A DNA stretch of 41,111 nt from Eubacteriales bacterium (GTDB lineage Bacteria > Bacillota > Clostridia > UBA1381), in the NCBI GenBank assembly GCA_018384175.1, contig JAHAZB010000047.1:1-41111 (forward strand), in the 5' to 3' direction. The notes below the pieces were generated by a model. It was not told the origin of the DNA and ran no database searches. It saw only the letters and a list, made by a program, of their open reading frames with translations. Shown here piece by piece: positions 32,312-40,081 of this stretch; position 1 is the first letter of the stretch; every line of letters begins with the position of its first letter. Both the position numbers and the translations under genes were made by a program.

Positions 32312-33475
32312 ATGTTACACGATTTTACCTATTATAACCCTACAAAAATTTATTTTGGCAAGGACTCGATGCAGAATCTCTCTGCAGAACTTGCAAACTA
32401 TGGAAAAAATATTCTGCTTTTATACGGCAAAAACTCAATCAAGAAAATCGGCCTTTATGACGAGGTTGTTAAGACATTAAATGCTTGCGGTAAAAATATA
32501 ACAGAGCTTTCGGGAATTAAACCTAATCCTGCATATAGTCAGGTGCTTGAGGGTGCGAGACTTGTTCGTGAAAACAAGATTGATTTAATTTTGGCGGTTG
32601 GCGGTGGCTCTGTAATAGACTGTGCAAAGGCAATCTCTGTTTCCGCTTATGCAAAAGGCGATCCTTGGCAGAGGTATTGGATTGATTTTGAAGAAGTTGA
32701 CAACGAAATTGTTCCTGTCGGCACAATTTTAACAATGACAGGCACAGCATCCGAAATGAATGGCGGCTCGGTTATCACCAACGAAGAAGTAACTATAAAA
32801 ACAGGCAGAGTATATGGACCTGAGGTGTATCCTAAATTCGCAATTTTAAATCCTGAGTTTACTTATACTGTACCGCAGAAACAAATGGTAAGCGGTGTGT
32901 TTGATGTTATGAGCCATCTTATGGAACAGTATTTTTCAGGCGATGACGATAACACTACTGACTATGTGATTGAGGCGGTAATGAAATCAATTATCAATAG
33001 TAGCAGAAAGGCTGCCAAGAACCCCGAGGATTACGAGGCACGCAGTAATATTATGTGGTGTGCAACCCTTGGACTTAATACGATTACCGGACTTTCAAAA
33101 ACCCAGGACTGGGAAGTTCATAATATTGAACATCAGCTTGGTGCATACACCGACTGCCCTCACGGTCTTGGACTTGCTGTTATTTCAATGCCGTATTACA
33201 GATATATCTATAAAGACGGAATTGATAAATTTGTTCGTTTTGCCGAAAATGTGTGGAATGTAAATACAGATGGCAAAACCAAAGACGAAATTGCACTTGA
33301 AGGCATTGCCTCACTTGAAAACTTTGCAAAAGAGCTTGGTATTCCACTTACTCTCCGTGAGCTTGGCGCAACAGAAGATATGCTTCCTAAAATCGCTGAA
33401 ACTTCATACGAGGGTGGCGGATATAAATATATGACACACGAAGATATTTTGAATGTTCTGAAAGAGTGCTTTTAA
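32312..33475 (+). CDS. Iron-containing alcohol dehydrogenase, butanol dehydrogenase type
   Basis: 387 residues, the usual length. The NAD(P)-binding half has LAVGGGSVIDCAKAIS (Asp ligand or cofactor contact) and TGTASEMNGGSVITN. The metal-binding half has DVMSHLMEQYFSG and WEVHNIEHQLGAYTDCPHGL, supplying the conserved His residues for iron or zinc. It resembles YqhD/BdhA-type aldehyde-reducing enzymes, so it may clear reactive aldehydes or produce alcohols. Good gaggcat site before the ATG. It lies among other detoxification genes. Confidence 0.95.
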   Translation: MLHDFTYYNPTKIYFGKDSMQNLSAELANYGKNILLLYGKNSIKKIGLYDEVVKTLNACGKNITELSGIKPNPAYSQVLEGARLVRENKIDLILAVGGGSVIDCAKAISVSAYAKGDPWQRYWIDFEEVDNEIVPVGTILTMTGTASEMNGGSVITNEEVTIKTGRVYGPEVYPKFAILNPEFTYTVPQKQMVSGVFDVMSHLMEQYFSGDDDNTTDYVIEAVMKSIINSSRKAAKNPEDYEARSNIMWCATLGLNTITGLSKTQDWEVHNIEHQLGAYTDCPHGLGLAVISMPYYRYIYKDGIDKFVRFAENVWNVNTDGKTKDEIALEGIASLENFAKELGIPLTLRELGATEDMLPKIAETSYEGGGYKYMTHEDILNVLKECF

Positions 33476-33492
33476 AATTTAAAGGTGAGTTT

Positions 33493-33792
33493 ATGAACAC
33501 ATTTGAAAAGATATATGAAGTTGTTAAAAGCATCCCCAAAGGCAAAGTTGCAACCTACGGTCAGGTGGCACTGCTTGCAGGAAATCCCCGTTGGGCAAGG
33601 GTTGTGGGGTATGCCTTGCATGTAAACCCTGAGCCGGGGATAATTCCTTGCCACAGAGTTGTGAATCGCGAGGGCAGGGTTGCACCGTCGTTTGCATTTG
33701 GCGGTGAGGGTGTTCAAAGACAGTTGCTCGAATTGGAAGGCGTTGTTTTTGAATCAGACGGCAGGATAGATTTGAAGAAATATAGTATATAA
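33493..33792 (+). CDS. Methylated-DNA protein-cysteine methyltransferase family
   Basis: 99 residues, the C-terminal DNA-binding/active domain only. KVATYGQVALLAGNPRWARV is the helix-turn-helix region with the Arg finger, and IIPCHRVVNREG keeps the active Cys (PCHRV). Short single-domain members can be true alkyltransferases or, when the Cys is lost, alkyltransferase-like proteins; here the Cys is present, so direct reversal of O6-alkylguanine is possible. ATG at 33493 has aaaggtga upstream. Confidence 0.93.
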   Translation: MNTFEKIYEVVKSIPKGKVATYGQVALLAGNPRWARVVGYALHVNPEPGIIPCHRVVNREGRVAPSFAFGGEGVQRQLLELEGVVFESDGRIDLKKYSI

Positions 33793-33812
33793 ATTTAGTC
33801 AGGAGGGATAAC

Positions 33813-34196
33813 ATGAGAACAAGACAAGAAGTGATTGATTTTTGCCTGTCGCTTGATGACACATACGAAGATTATCCTTTTCACGATTTCAACTGGACAG
33901 TAATGCGGCATAAGGGCAACAAAAAGATGTTTGCGGCTATCTACGAGCATATGGGCAATATCTGGGTCAATGTAAAATGCGACCCGAATCTTACATATAT
34001 GTGGCGGTCTGCCTATGAGTCGGTTGTTCCGGCGTACCATATGAACAAATGGCATTGGAATTCTATTATCCTTGACGGTAGTATTCCTACAGATGAAATC
34101 AAGAATATGATTGACGACAGTTTTGAGCTGACCAAACCAAAAAAGCGAGGGAAAAGTGATGATAGAAAAGATAGCAGAAATGCTAAAGGAGTGTAA
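33813..34196 (+). CDS. MmcQ/YjbR family protein (DUF419)
   Basis: 127 residues. TRQEVIDFCLSLDDTYEDYP, then NKKMFAAIYEH and IWVNVKCDPN with the late YHMNKWHWNSIIL are the strands and basic helices of the YjbR/CyaY-like fold. These small proteins are thought to bind DNA or nucleic acid in a way related to frataxin-like or MmcQ folds, with no firm role. An aggaggga site precedes the ATG. The last 38 bases overlap the sirtuin start. Confidence 0.92.
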   Translation: MRTRQEVIDFCLSLDDTYEDYPFHDFNWTVMRHKGNKKMFAAIYEHMGNIWVNVKCDPNLTYMWRSAYESVVPAYHMNKWHWNSIILDGSIPTDEIKNMIDDSFELTKPKKRGKSDDRKDSRNAKGV

Positions 34197-34896
34197 CAGC
34201 ATTGTTTTCTTTGGTGGTGCAGGCGTTTCTACAGAAAGCGGTGTGAAGGACTATCGCAGCCAAGACGGACTGTATAACACCGTAAAAGAATACGGCGTGC
34301 CACCCGAAGAAATATTAAGCCATGACTTCTTTTTTCAGAATACTGAAACTTTTTATGATTTTTATAGAAAATATTTTATCATTGAAGTTGAGCCGAACAA
34401 CGCTCACAAAGCGCTGGCAAAGCTTGAAATCATGGGTAAGCTCAAAGCAGTGATAACGCAAAATATAGACGGTCTGCACCAAAGAGCTGGCAGTAAAAAC
34501 GTTATCGAACTCCACGGAACGGCAGAGGAATTTTATTGTGCATCCTGTGGTAAAAAAGGTGACACAGGCAAGGTTCTGTCAGAAATCAAAGACAAGAATG
34601 TTCCAAGGTGCGAATGCGGCGGCATTATGAAACCAAAGGTTGTTCTCTATGGCGAAAATCTATATGACGGTGTTGCAGAATCGGCGGTACACTATATCGA
34701 AAACGCCGATATTCTGATTGTTGGCGGAACTTCTCTTGCGGTGTATCCTGCCGCTTCTTTTGTGAGATATTTCAGAGGCAAATATATCGTTATGATAAAT
34801 AAGTCTGAAACGGAATACGATGGTAGTGCCGACTTGATTATCAGGGAAAATATCGGCGAAGTATTCAGACAAGTAATGGATAAGATTGAGGGTTAA
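34159..34896 (+). CDS. Sir2-family NAD-dependent protein deacylase
   Basis: 245 residues. The NAD pocket has FFGGAGVSTESGVKDYRS, then ITQNIDGLHQRAG and the catalytic His in ELHGTAEEF. A zinc site is formed by CASC and CEC. The late GGTSLAVYPAASF closes the cofactor site. This is a complete bacterial sirtuin that removes acyl groups from lysines in the cytoplasm. ATG at 34159 is preferred over an adjoining GTG since the gaggg site is best placed for it. It overlaps the YjbR gene by 38 bases. Confidence 0.96.
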   Translation: MIEKIAEMLKECNSIVFFGGAGVSTESGVKDYRSQDGLYNTVKEYGVPPEEILSHDFFFQNTETFYDFYRKYFIIEVEPNNAHKALAKLEIMGKLKAVITQNIDGLHQRAGSKNVIELHGTAEEFYCASCGKKGDTGKVLSEIKDKNVPRCECGGIMKPKVVLYGENLYDGVAESAVHYIENADILIVGGTSLAVYPAASFVRYFRGKYIVMINKSETEYDGSADLIIRENIGEVFRQVMDKIEG

Positions 34897-34900
34897 TGTG

Positions 34901-35347
34901 ATGAAGAAAGTTCTATGTATTATATCAATTTTACTTTGCATACTGCTCACCGCCTGCGGAAATGATAGCAGTATCGGAATTATCAGCAGTGCAGACGGAC
35001 CGACATCTATAATAGTATCAGAAAAAGGAGAAAAAACAATGTACGAACAAATTACGGCAGAGGAAGCCAAAAAGATAATGAACTCAGGCGAGGAACATAT
35101 CATTTTAGATACAAGAGAACAGGACGAGTTTGACGAGGGACATATCCCAGGTGCAATCCTGATTCCATATACTGAAATTGAAAATAAGGCAGAGGAAATG
35201 CTGCCTGATAAGGACAAGCTGATTTTAGTATATTGCAGGTCAGGCAGACGCAGTAAAATCGCCGCCGAAAGTCTTGCAAAACTCGGCTACACCAATGTAA
35301 AAGAGTTTGGTGGCATTATCGACTGGCCATATGAAATAGAAAAATAA
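34901..35347 (+). CDS. Rhodanese-domain lipoprotein
   Basis: 148 residues. A lipoprotein signal, MKKVLCIISILLCILLTACG, places Cys19 at the lipobox. A short spacer with GIISSADGPTSIIVS follows, which is a common surface-lipoprotein motif in gut Clostridia. The rhodanese domain has ILDTREQDEFDEGHIPGAIL and the active loop VYCRSGRRS (catalytic Cys), ending FGGIIDWPYEIEK. Sulphur transfer on the outer face of the membrane is likely. Starts 4 bases after the sirtuin stop and precedes the ArsC/Spx-type gene by 13. Confidence 0.93.
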   Translation: MKKVLCIISILLCILLTACGNDSSIGIISSADGPTSIIVSEKGEKTMYEQITAEEAKKIMNSGEEHIILDTREQDEFDEGHIPGAILIPYTEIENKAEEMLPDKDKLILVYCRSGRRSKIAAESLAKLGYTNVKEFGGIIDWPYEIEK

Positions 35348-35360
35348 AAGGAGAGTTACC

Positions 35361-35738
35361 ATGATTAAATTTATTTGTTACCCTAAATGCACAACTTGTC
35401 AGAAAGCGAAAAAGTGGCTTGATGACAACAAAATTGATTATGAACTTCGTGATATAAAAGGAGATAATCCAAGTCTTGAGGAGTTGTCTGCCTGGTACAA
35501 AATGAGCGGGTTACCGCTAAAAAAATTCTTTAACACATCCGGACTTTTGTATAAGTCAATGGAATTGAAAGACAAGCTTCCTACTATGTCTGAAGAAGAG
35601 CAGTTAAAGCTTCTTGCGACAGACGGAATGCTTGTAAAACGTCCGCTTGCTATAGGCAAAGATTTTGTTTTAGTTGGATTCAAGGAAAGTGAATGGAGTG
35701 AAAAACTGAAAATTGAACTGTTCGAAAAAATCGAATAG
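35361..35738 (+). CDS. ArsC/Spx-family thioredoxin-fold protein
   Basis: 125 residues. The N-terminal CYPKCTTCQKAKKWL has the redox Cys pair (Cys10 and Cys13), and LLATDGMLVKRPLAIG contains the Arg-Pro of the ArsC/Spx/YffB fold. Arg residues expected for true arsenate binding cannot be judged, so reduction of arsenate or control of a stress response are both possible. An imperfect hairpin (35715-35741, GAACTGTTCG and CGAATAGTTC) overlaps its end but has no T-run. Confidence 0.92.
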   Translation: MIKFICYPKCTTCQKAKKWLDDNKIDYELRDIKGDNPSLEELSAWYKMSGLPLKKFFNTSGLLYKSMELKDKLPTMSEEEQLKLLATDGMLVKRPLAIGKDFVLVGFKESEWSEKLKIELFEKIE

Positions 35739-35777
35739 TTCGAAATAATATTAACTGAAAAAAGGTGTGTAATAATT

Positions 35778-36338
35778 ATGAGAAAGAATTTTGGAGCGAA
35801 AGCTATTTTATATCCAATGCCGGTGCTTATTATCGGTACATATGACGAAAATGGAAAGCCTAATGCGATGAATGCTGCCTGGGGTGGCATCAGCGAGGAA
35901 ACGCAGATTTCCATTTGCATTGATGACGGACACAAGACTGCAAAGAATGTTGTCAAGACGGGTGCGTTTACTGTAAGTATCGCAGATGCAGATAATGTTG
36001 TTGCTTGTGATTATGTAGGTATTGTTTCCGGTAATAAGGAGCCCGATAAAATCGAAAAAGCAGGATGGCATGTTACAAAGAGTGAGTTTGTAAATGCTCC
36101 GCTTTTCGACGAACTACCTATGGCACTTGAATGTAAGCTCATCAGCTATGACGAAGAAACATGCAGACTTGTTGGCGAAATCGCAAATGTCTGCGCAGAC
36201 GAAAGAATTCTTGATGAAAACGGTAAAATTGATTTGAATAAATTCAGTCCTATTACATATGACCCGGTGCATCATACCTATCGTAAGATTGGTGATGTAG
36301 TCGGTAAGGCTTTTGGTGATGGGATGAGGTTAAAATAG
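35778..36338 (+). CDS. Flavin reductase-like domain protein
   Basis: 186 residues. KPNAMNAAWGGISEETQISI is the FMN-binding signature of flavoredoxin/flavin-reductase-like proteins; then KTGAFTVSIADADNVVACDY and PLFDELPMALECKLI continue the split-barrel. No fused rubredoxin or hydroxylase. It probably handles electrons for neighbouring oxidoreductases. An aaaggtgtg site lies upstream of the ATG. It is the last gene of the redox run: about 500 bases without a gene follow. Confidence 0.92.
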   Translation: MRKNFGAKAILYPMPVLIIGTYDENGKPNAMNAAWGGISEETQISICIDDGHKTAKNVVKTGAFTVSIADADNVVACDYVGIVSGNKEPDKIEKAGWHVTKSEFVNAPLFDELPMALECKLISYDEETCRLVGEIANVCADERILDENGKIDLNKFSPITYDPVHHTYRKIGDVVGKAFGDGMRLK

Positions 36339-36784
36339 AAAATGATTCAACTTTATATCCAAACATAGTGGTGATGTATTGTAATAGATTGTTTCAATTT
36401 TATTCATTTAATGTTAATTTAATAAGTATCTCAACAACAAAACAGGGGCAATTATGAACCCTGTTTTGTTGTACAATGTTGTTTTTAGTTTGCTTTTTGC
36501 TTCTAATGTTTGTATGATCAACATAATCATCTTATCTTTTTCTTTGTCATTTATTGTTACGTGTTTTGTGAATTTAATATTTTATATGGCGAAGATTTGA
36601 TCTTTAGAAATAGTTTGATGAAGTAAATAATTTATATTATATCAGATTAATTTTTTTAAAAATTTCTCTTGTAAAATAGCGCTTATATACTTGTAAAGAC
36701 GCGCAGAAAACAAAGATAGGTTGCGAACAAAGACGAGCAAACGCAAAAAAACAAACGAAAAAACGCAAGAAAAATAAAAAACTA
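36339..36784. other. Gene-free AT-rich stretch
   Basis: No credible gene. A terminator-type hairpin lies at 36434-36472 (separate entry). From about 36660 to 36780 the plus strand is strongly purine-rich, with short repeats of AAACGCAA and ACAAACGAA type words, which might be a binding region for the element's own proteins. Otherwise nothing stands out. Confidence 0.5.
36434..36472 (+). terminator. Long perfect hairpin, likely terminator
   Basis: ACAACAAAACAGGG and CCCTGTTTTGTTGT pair perfectly over 14 bases around an 11-base loop. GTTGTTTTTAG follows shortly after. It lies about 95 bases after the flavin-reductase stop. Confidence 0.7.
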
Positions 36785-36813
36785 TTGACAATATATATAG
36801 TTTGTGGTAATAT
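36785..36813 (+). promoter_or_regulatory. Strong promoter for the 36838 gene
   Basis: TTGACA, 17 bases, TAATAT: a consensus -35 with a near-consensus -10. The start codon follows 25 bases later with ggaagga between. Confidence 0.88.
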
Positions 36814-36837
36814 TGTAAATGGAAGGAGTGAAGAGCG

Positions 36838-37227
36838 ATGTTTGAGGGTTTCAAAACTATAAATCTTGCTGTAGGTTATCCAAATCTTTCAATCACAAAA
36901 AACGGAGTGACTTTTAATAAAGCATCTGTAATAAAGCTTGGAAAACCTGCCATGGTCAAACTAATGATTAATGAGGCTGAAAAACAAATTGCCATACAGG
37001 TTGCTGACGAAAACGATGAAAACGCAACACCTTTTGTGAAGGGTGAAAAGAAATTTCTGAATGTTAGATGGAATTATAAAGATTTTGTTTATTCGCTTGC
37101 ACAAATGATGAACTGGGATTTAGAAAAAGATGGTTATAAAGTTATGGGCGAATATTTCAGCAATGAAGATGCGTTGTTATTTGATTTGAAAAAAGCGACC
37201 AAATTAACCGTTGATGATGAAGAATAA
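36838..37227 (+). CDS. Hypothetical protein of mobile-element type
   Basis: 129 residues, acidic C-terminus (KLTVDDEE), no membrane helix or signal. Alternating strands such as INLAVGYPNLSITKNGVTFN and KQIAIQVADENDENATPFVK suggest a small beta-rich domain. I have no firm family; similar-looking short proteins occur in Clostridial integrative elements and phage. It has its own strong promoter and terminator, so it is expressed as a single gene. Confidence 0.75.
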   Translation: MFEGFKTINLAVGYPNLSITKNGVTFNKASVIKLGKPAMVKLMINEAEKQIAIQVADENDENATPFVKGEKKFLNVRWNYKDFVYSLAQMMNWDLEKDGYKVMGEYFSNEDALLFDLKKATKLTVDDEE

Positions 37228-37232
37228 ACAAT

Positions 37233-37260
37233 AAAAGGCAGCTCCCTCAAGCTACCTTTT
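37233..37260 (+). terminator. Intrinsic terminator
   Basis: AAAAGGCAGCT and AGCTACCTTTT pair over 11 bases with one mismatch around CCCTCA, 6 bases after the previous stop codon. The right arm ends in T4. Confidence 0.8.
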
Positions 37261-37373
37261 ATATACGGGAATATGACGGTTGAACCCGAACATATCGTAC
37301 CAAATGTTATGTTATCATAAAATGATTGATTTGTCAATGATTTTATCCTCCGTCGGAAAGGAAGGACCATATT

Positions 37374-37493
37374 ATGGCCAAAACTAAAACGAGCACTCGT
37401 GGTGTACAACAAAAGAAAATTGTTGTTGTAAAGCCCTATAAGAAGAGTGACGGAACAAAGGTTGGTGGACATCGAAGATCCACCCCTAATTAA
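37374..37493 (+). CDS. Small basic protein
   Basis: 39 residues, strongly basic: KTKTSTRGVQQKKIVVVKPY, then KKSDGTKVGGHRRSTPN. The end KPYKKSDGTKVGGHRRS resembles a short motif I associate with phage and plasmid proteins of Firmicutes, possibly nucleic-acid binding. The aggaagga site 7 bases before the ATG makes translation likely. No further assignment. Confidence 0.65.
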   Translation: MAKTKTSTRGVQQKKIVVVKPYKKSDGTKVGGHRRSTPN

Positions 37494-37526
37494 GCGGAAG
37501 AAAAATCATTGAAAGGAGGTCGTCTT

Positions 37527-37664
37527 ATGTACAAAACTGGAGAAAAACCCGGTAAAGGCGAATATGTTTGTCTTGTTTGTGGCCAGGTAGTACGTTTGGA
37601 TAATAATTCAGATACTTTACCACCTTGTCCAAAGTGCGAGTCTACAACATATTATAAAAGATAA
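37527..37664 (+). CDS. Small rubredoxin-like / zinc-ribbon protein
   Basis: 45 residues with CLVCGQ and CPKC, four cysteines in a C-x2-C / C-x2-C arrangement 19 residues apart, so a zinc ribbon or rubredoxin-like knuckle. An aaaggaggt site lies 7 bases upstream of the ATG. Follows the 39-residue basic protein after 33 bases and is likely co-transcribed with it. Ends before a terminator. Confidence 0.8.
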   Translation: MYKTGEKPGKGEYVCLVCGQVVRLDNNSDTLPPCPKCESTTYYKR

Positions 37665-37671
37665 CACTATG

Positions 37672-37703
37672 CCCCTGTTGGATAAACTTCAGCAGGGGTT
37701 TTA
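37672..37703 (+). terminator. Intrinsic terminator after the zinc-ribbon gene
   Basis: CCCCTGTTGGA pairs with TTCAGCAGGGG over 11 positions with wobble pairs, around a 5-base loop, followed by TTTTAGTTT. Confidence 0.8.
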
Positions 37704-37731
37704 GTTTGTATATTTCACAAATATTCAAAGA

Positions 37732-37757
37732 ACGGAGCCACCGAATGGTGGCTCCGT
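37732..37757. terminator. Hairpin at the end of the minus-strand XRE gene
   Basis: ACGGAGCCACC pairs perfectly with GGTGGCTCCGT around GAAT. On the minus strand it is followed by TTCTTTG, a weak T-rich tail. It separates the convergent zinc-ribbon and XRE genes. Confidence 0.75.
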
Positions 37758-37763
37758 GTTCTA

Positions 37764-38012
37764 TTAGATATTAACATCAAGTCCTTCAAAAAAGTCATCA
37801 TATGAGCAATTGTAGATTTTCTTCAACTCAATAATTACGCTTGCTCGGATATTGAGTTCGCCTGCTTCATATTTTGCATAAGTACTTCGACCAATATCAC
37901 AACCACGACGCTGAAGTTCAGCGCAGAGCTTTTCTTGAGATATATCGTGGTCAAGTCTGAGCTTTCTCAAATTATCTCCCATATTACGATCACGTCTTAT
38001 TTTCTGTTCCAT
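37764..38012 (-). CDS. XRE-family repressor
   Basis: 82 residues. MGDNLRKLRLDHDISQEKLC, then GRSTYAKYEAGELNIRASVI and IELKKIYNCSYDDFFEG form a standard Cro/CI helix-turn-helix. Ten residues precede the usual start (EQKIRRDRN), and a second Met at codon 11 is possible. It is divergent from the SLOG-type gene, with a shared control region at 38013-38130, so it likely represses that operon and itself. Confidence 0.92.
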   Translation of the reverse strand: MEQKIRRDRNMGDNLRKLRLDHDISQEKLCAELQRRGCDIGRSTYAKYEAGELNIRASVIIELKKIYNCSYDDFFEGLDVNI

Positions 38013-38049
38013 AAATTACACCCCATAATTCATAGTTGACCAGTATTGG

Positions 38050-38078
38050 TTGCAACTATTTATATTGTATGATATAAT
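38050..38078 (+). promoter_or_regulatory. Promoter for the SLOG-domain gene
   Basis: TTGCAA, 17 bases, TATAAT. The word TATTGGT occurs at 38044-38050 next to the -35 and again at about 38101-38107 downstream, so it may mark operator sites for the divergent XRE protein. Confidence 0.8.
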
Positions 38079-38130
38079 CAGAGAAAATATTGTCCGCGAT
38101 ATTGGTCAGTGATTATATGGAGTGATAATT

Positions 38131-38658
38131 GTGGGAGAAAAAGAACATACCTGTTGTTTCTTTGGACACAGGATGATAGAAGTTACAGATGAATTGGTAA
38201 ATCGTCTGGAAAAAGTTGTTGATGATTTAATTGTAGAGAAAAAGGTTGATACATTTTTATTTGGCAGCAAGAGTCAGTTTGATAAATTATGTTTGCATGT
38301 TGTTACAGAGCTAAAAAAGAAATACCCACACATCAGACGAATCTATGTGAGGGCAGAGTTTCCTAATATTGATGAAGATTACACATCGTATCTTTTGAAA
38401 AGATATGACCATACTTATTATCCGGAACGGATGATTAATGCTAGGAAGGCGGTGTATGTTGAGCGTAATTACGAGATGATTGACAACAGCAGTTACTGTG
38501 TCATTTACTATGATGAAAACTATATGCCTCCCAGACGAAAGAATAGCAGACGGGATTTGTTCGATTATCAACCTAAAAGCGGAACTGCAGTTGCATATGA
38601 TTATGCAGTCAGAAAAGGAAAAAGCATAATAAATCTATGCACAAATGCATCAGAATAA
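38131..38658 (+). CDS. SLOG-fold protein (DUF1273-like)
   Basis: 175 residues. The start HTCCFFGHR, with Gly-His-Arg in a nucleotide-binding loop, DTFLFGSKSQFDKLCLHVVT and the end SGTAVAYDYAVRKGKSIINL are typical of the DUF1273/SLOG group, Rossmann-like proteins that bind nucleotide-related ligands and appear in mobile elements and conflict systems. GTG at 38131 is preferred over a GTG at 38122, since ggag at 38119-38122 is 8 bases before it. Probably the first gene of an operon with the HTH gene at 38683. Confidence 0.85.
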   Translation: MGEKEHTCCFFGHRMIEVTDELVNRLEKVVDDLIVEKKVDTFLFGSKSQFDKLCLHVVTELKKKYPHIRRIYVRAEFPNIDEDYTSYLLKRYDHTYYPERMINARKAVYVERNYEMIDNSSYCVIYYDENYMPPRRKNSRRDLFDYQPKSGTAVAYDYAVRKGKSIINLCTNASE

Positions 38659-38682
38659 GCATTTTGAAAGAGAGGATGAAAG

Positions 38683-39336
38683 TTGATAATGAACGCTTAC
38701 GATAAAAGTTATCTTGAAAAAGCTCAAACAACACTTGGTAGAATGTTTGACTTTGCTGTGTATGATTTAAAAGTTGACCTCAAGGAATTTTTTGATAGAT
38801 TTATTGTATCGGGAGTGGCATACAATTTTGGATATGGTGATTCGGCAACTATTGCCGGAAAATCAGGCGTTGAACTTGCCTATGAAGTTATGGAGAAAAC
38901 GGGAGAAAACGTAAGGAATATAAAACCTCGATATACTGTAAATCGTAGCGAAGAATACTGGACAGGATGGGCACTTGCGTATTATCAATGGAAAACGGCA
39001 ATTTCTTTTTCAAAGATCGTTGAGTATATGCCTATTAACGAAATAAAGGCATTGTATTCACCGTATCATGAAATGGACATAAGACATTTCGTAGATAAAA
39101 TGAATGAACTTTATATTAACGCAAAACCGGAAACTAATCTTAAAATATACAGAAAAAGAGCAGGCATTAGTCAAAAAGAGCTTGCGGAACAAGCAGATAT
39201 TCCTGTTCGCATGATTCAGCACTACGAACAAAGACAGAAAAATATTAATAAAGCGCAAGTGGAATGTCTCGCCAGACTTGCAAGAGTTTTAAACTGTAAT
39301 ATTGAAGAGTTGTTGGAATTGGTGGATATGAGATAA
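38683..39336 (+). CDS. Element protein with C-terminal XRE domain
   Basis: 217 residues. The N-terminal 140 residues belong to a family common in Lachnospiraceae mobile elements but without a name I can give: YLEKAQTTLGRMFDFAVYDL, then GKSGVELAYEVMEKTGE and EYWTGWALAYYQWKTAISF. The C-terminal 65 residues are a clear XRE helix-turn-helix (YRKRAGISQKELAEQADIPV, MIQHYEQRQKNINKAQ). TTG at 38683 has agagga 6 bases upstream; ATG two codons later is the alternative. Probably a DNA-binding regulator of the element. Confidence 0.82.
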   Translation: MIMNAYDKSYLEKAQTTLGRMFDFAVYDLKVDLKEFFDRFIVSGVAYNFGYGDSATIAGKSGVELAYEVMEKTGENVRNIKPRYTVNRSEEYWTGWALAYYQWKTAISFSKIVEYMPINEIKALYSPYHEMDIRHFVDKMNELYINAKPETNLKIYRKRAGISQKELAEQADIPVRMIQHYEQRQKNINKAQVECLARLARVLNCNIEELLELVDMR

Positions 39337-39369
39337 GGGAAGATGTGTCAAATTGGTATGCAATCTAGT

Positions 39370-39422
39370 GGGTGAGTGTTCGGTAACGATTGGGTAACAC
39401 TTGGGTGCGTGTTCGGTAATGA
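39370..39422. repeat. Pair of 20-base direct repeats
   Basis: GGGTGAGTGTTCGGTAACGA (39370-39389) and GGGTGCGTGTTCGGTAATGA (39403-39422) differ at two positions, with a partial third copy (TGGGTAACACTTGGG) between. Offset is 33 bases, three helical turns. It lies just upstream of the promoter array. Such spacing would suit protein binding, for example an iteron-like or operator site. Confidence 0.6.
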
Positions 39423-39441
39423 AAAAGTAAGGGTTCAGGGA

Positions 39442-39488
39442 TTGAAAGGTGAATTTATTCATGTTATAATTGTAATGTGAAAAATTAA
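39442..39488 (+). promoter_or_regulatory. Array unit 1: TTGAAA-17-TATAAT, GTG-start triplet
   Basis: TTGAAA 39442-39447, TATAAT 39465-39470, then TGTAAT and GTG at 39477. The frame is only three codons (M K N) before TAA. TTCAGGG precedes the -35, as in unit 5. Confidence 0.75.
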
Positions 39489-39597
39489 GTTTTTCTGAAA
39501 AGCTCCAGTGGTTTTGACACAAATAGTTAGTGAAAATGACACTAAAATGACACTAAAATGACACTAAGATTCCAGAAAAATTCCAGAAGAATTGCCA

Positions 39598-39698
39598 TTG
39601 AAAGTATATTTTCTATGTGTTATAATGTTAGTGTGAAGGATTGCAAACAACCTTCAATGCCTTGCTACAACAGGATTCCTATGGTTTATGAACTTTAA
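39598..39698 (+). promoter_or_regulatory. Array unit 2: TTGAAA-17-TATAAT with 21-codon frame
   Basis: TTGAAA 39598-39603, TATAAT 39621-39626, six bases, then GTG at 39633. The frame encodes 21 residues (MKDCKQPSMPCYNRIPMVYE and Leu) and ends with TAA at 39698. No Shine-Dalgarno site is present. Confidence 0.75.
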
Positions 39699-39804
39699 AA
39701 AATAAAGGATTTGGGAAACAGTTTCGAAACAAAAAGGGAATAAAAAAGGCATAAAACGAAATTTATGTGAAATTTATAAGGGACAAAAAGAAATTTATAA
39801 GGGA

Positions 39805-39914
39805 TTGAAACGAAATTTTTAATGTGTTATAATGCTAGTATGAAAATTTGTATTTTTGCAATGAAATTAATTTGGAATTATGATGAAACTGATTTGGAAC
39901 TAAATTGGTATTAA
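39805..39914 (+). promoter_or_regulatory. Array unit 3: TTGAAA-17-TATAAT with 24-codon frame
   Basis: TTGAAA 39805-39810, TATAAT 39828-39833, GCTAGT, then ATG at 39840. The frame encodes 24 residues, starting MKICIFAMKLIWNYDE, and ends at 39914. No ribosome site. Confidence 0.75.
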
Positions 39915-39932
39915 ATTGGAATTGATCTGGTA

Positions 39933-40003
39933 TTGAAGTGAAATTATTAATGTGATATAATGGTATCGTGAAAATGTATACTAAAAGTACATTGGAACGA
40001 TGA
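39933..40003 (+). promoter_or_regulatory. Array unit 4: TTGAAG-17-TATAAT with 11-codon frame
   Basis: TTGAAG 39933-39938, TATAAT 39956-39961, GGTATC, then GTG at 39968. Encodes MKMYTKSTLER and TGA at 40003. Confidence 0.75.
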
Positions 40004-40046
40004 CACAATTTCAATGAAAACATACTAAAAAGAAACTGTTCAGGGG

Positions 40047-40075
40047 TTTTAAGTATATTATGAACATGTTATAAT
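40047..40075 (+). promoter_or_regulatory. Array unit 5: extended -10 promoter
   Basis: TATAAT at 40070-40075 with TG one base upstream; the -35 position reads TTTTAA and is weak. ATG follows at 40082 after GCTAAT. This unit feeds the frame with two embedded terminators. Confidence 0.7.
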
Positions 40076-40081
40076 GCTAAT

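Noticed and set aside
35715-35741. Hairpin at the end of the ArsC/Spx gene as a terminator
   Set aside because: One wobble pair, a loop of seven A/T bases and no T-run; the next gene follows closely with its own ribosome site.
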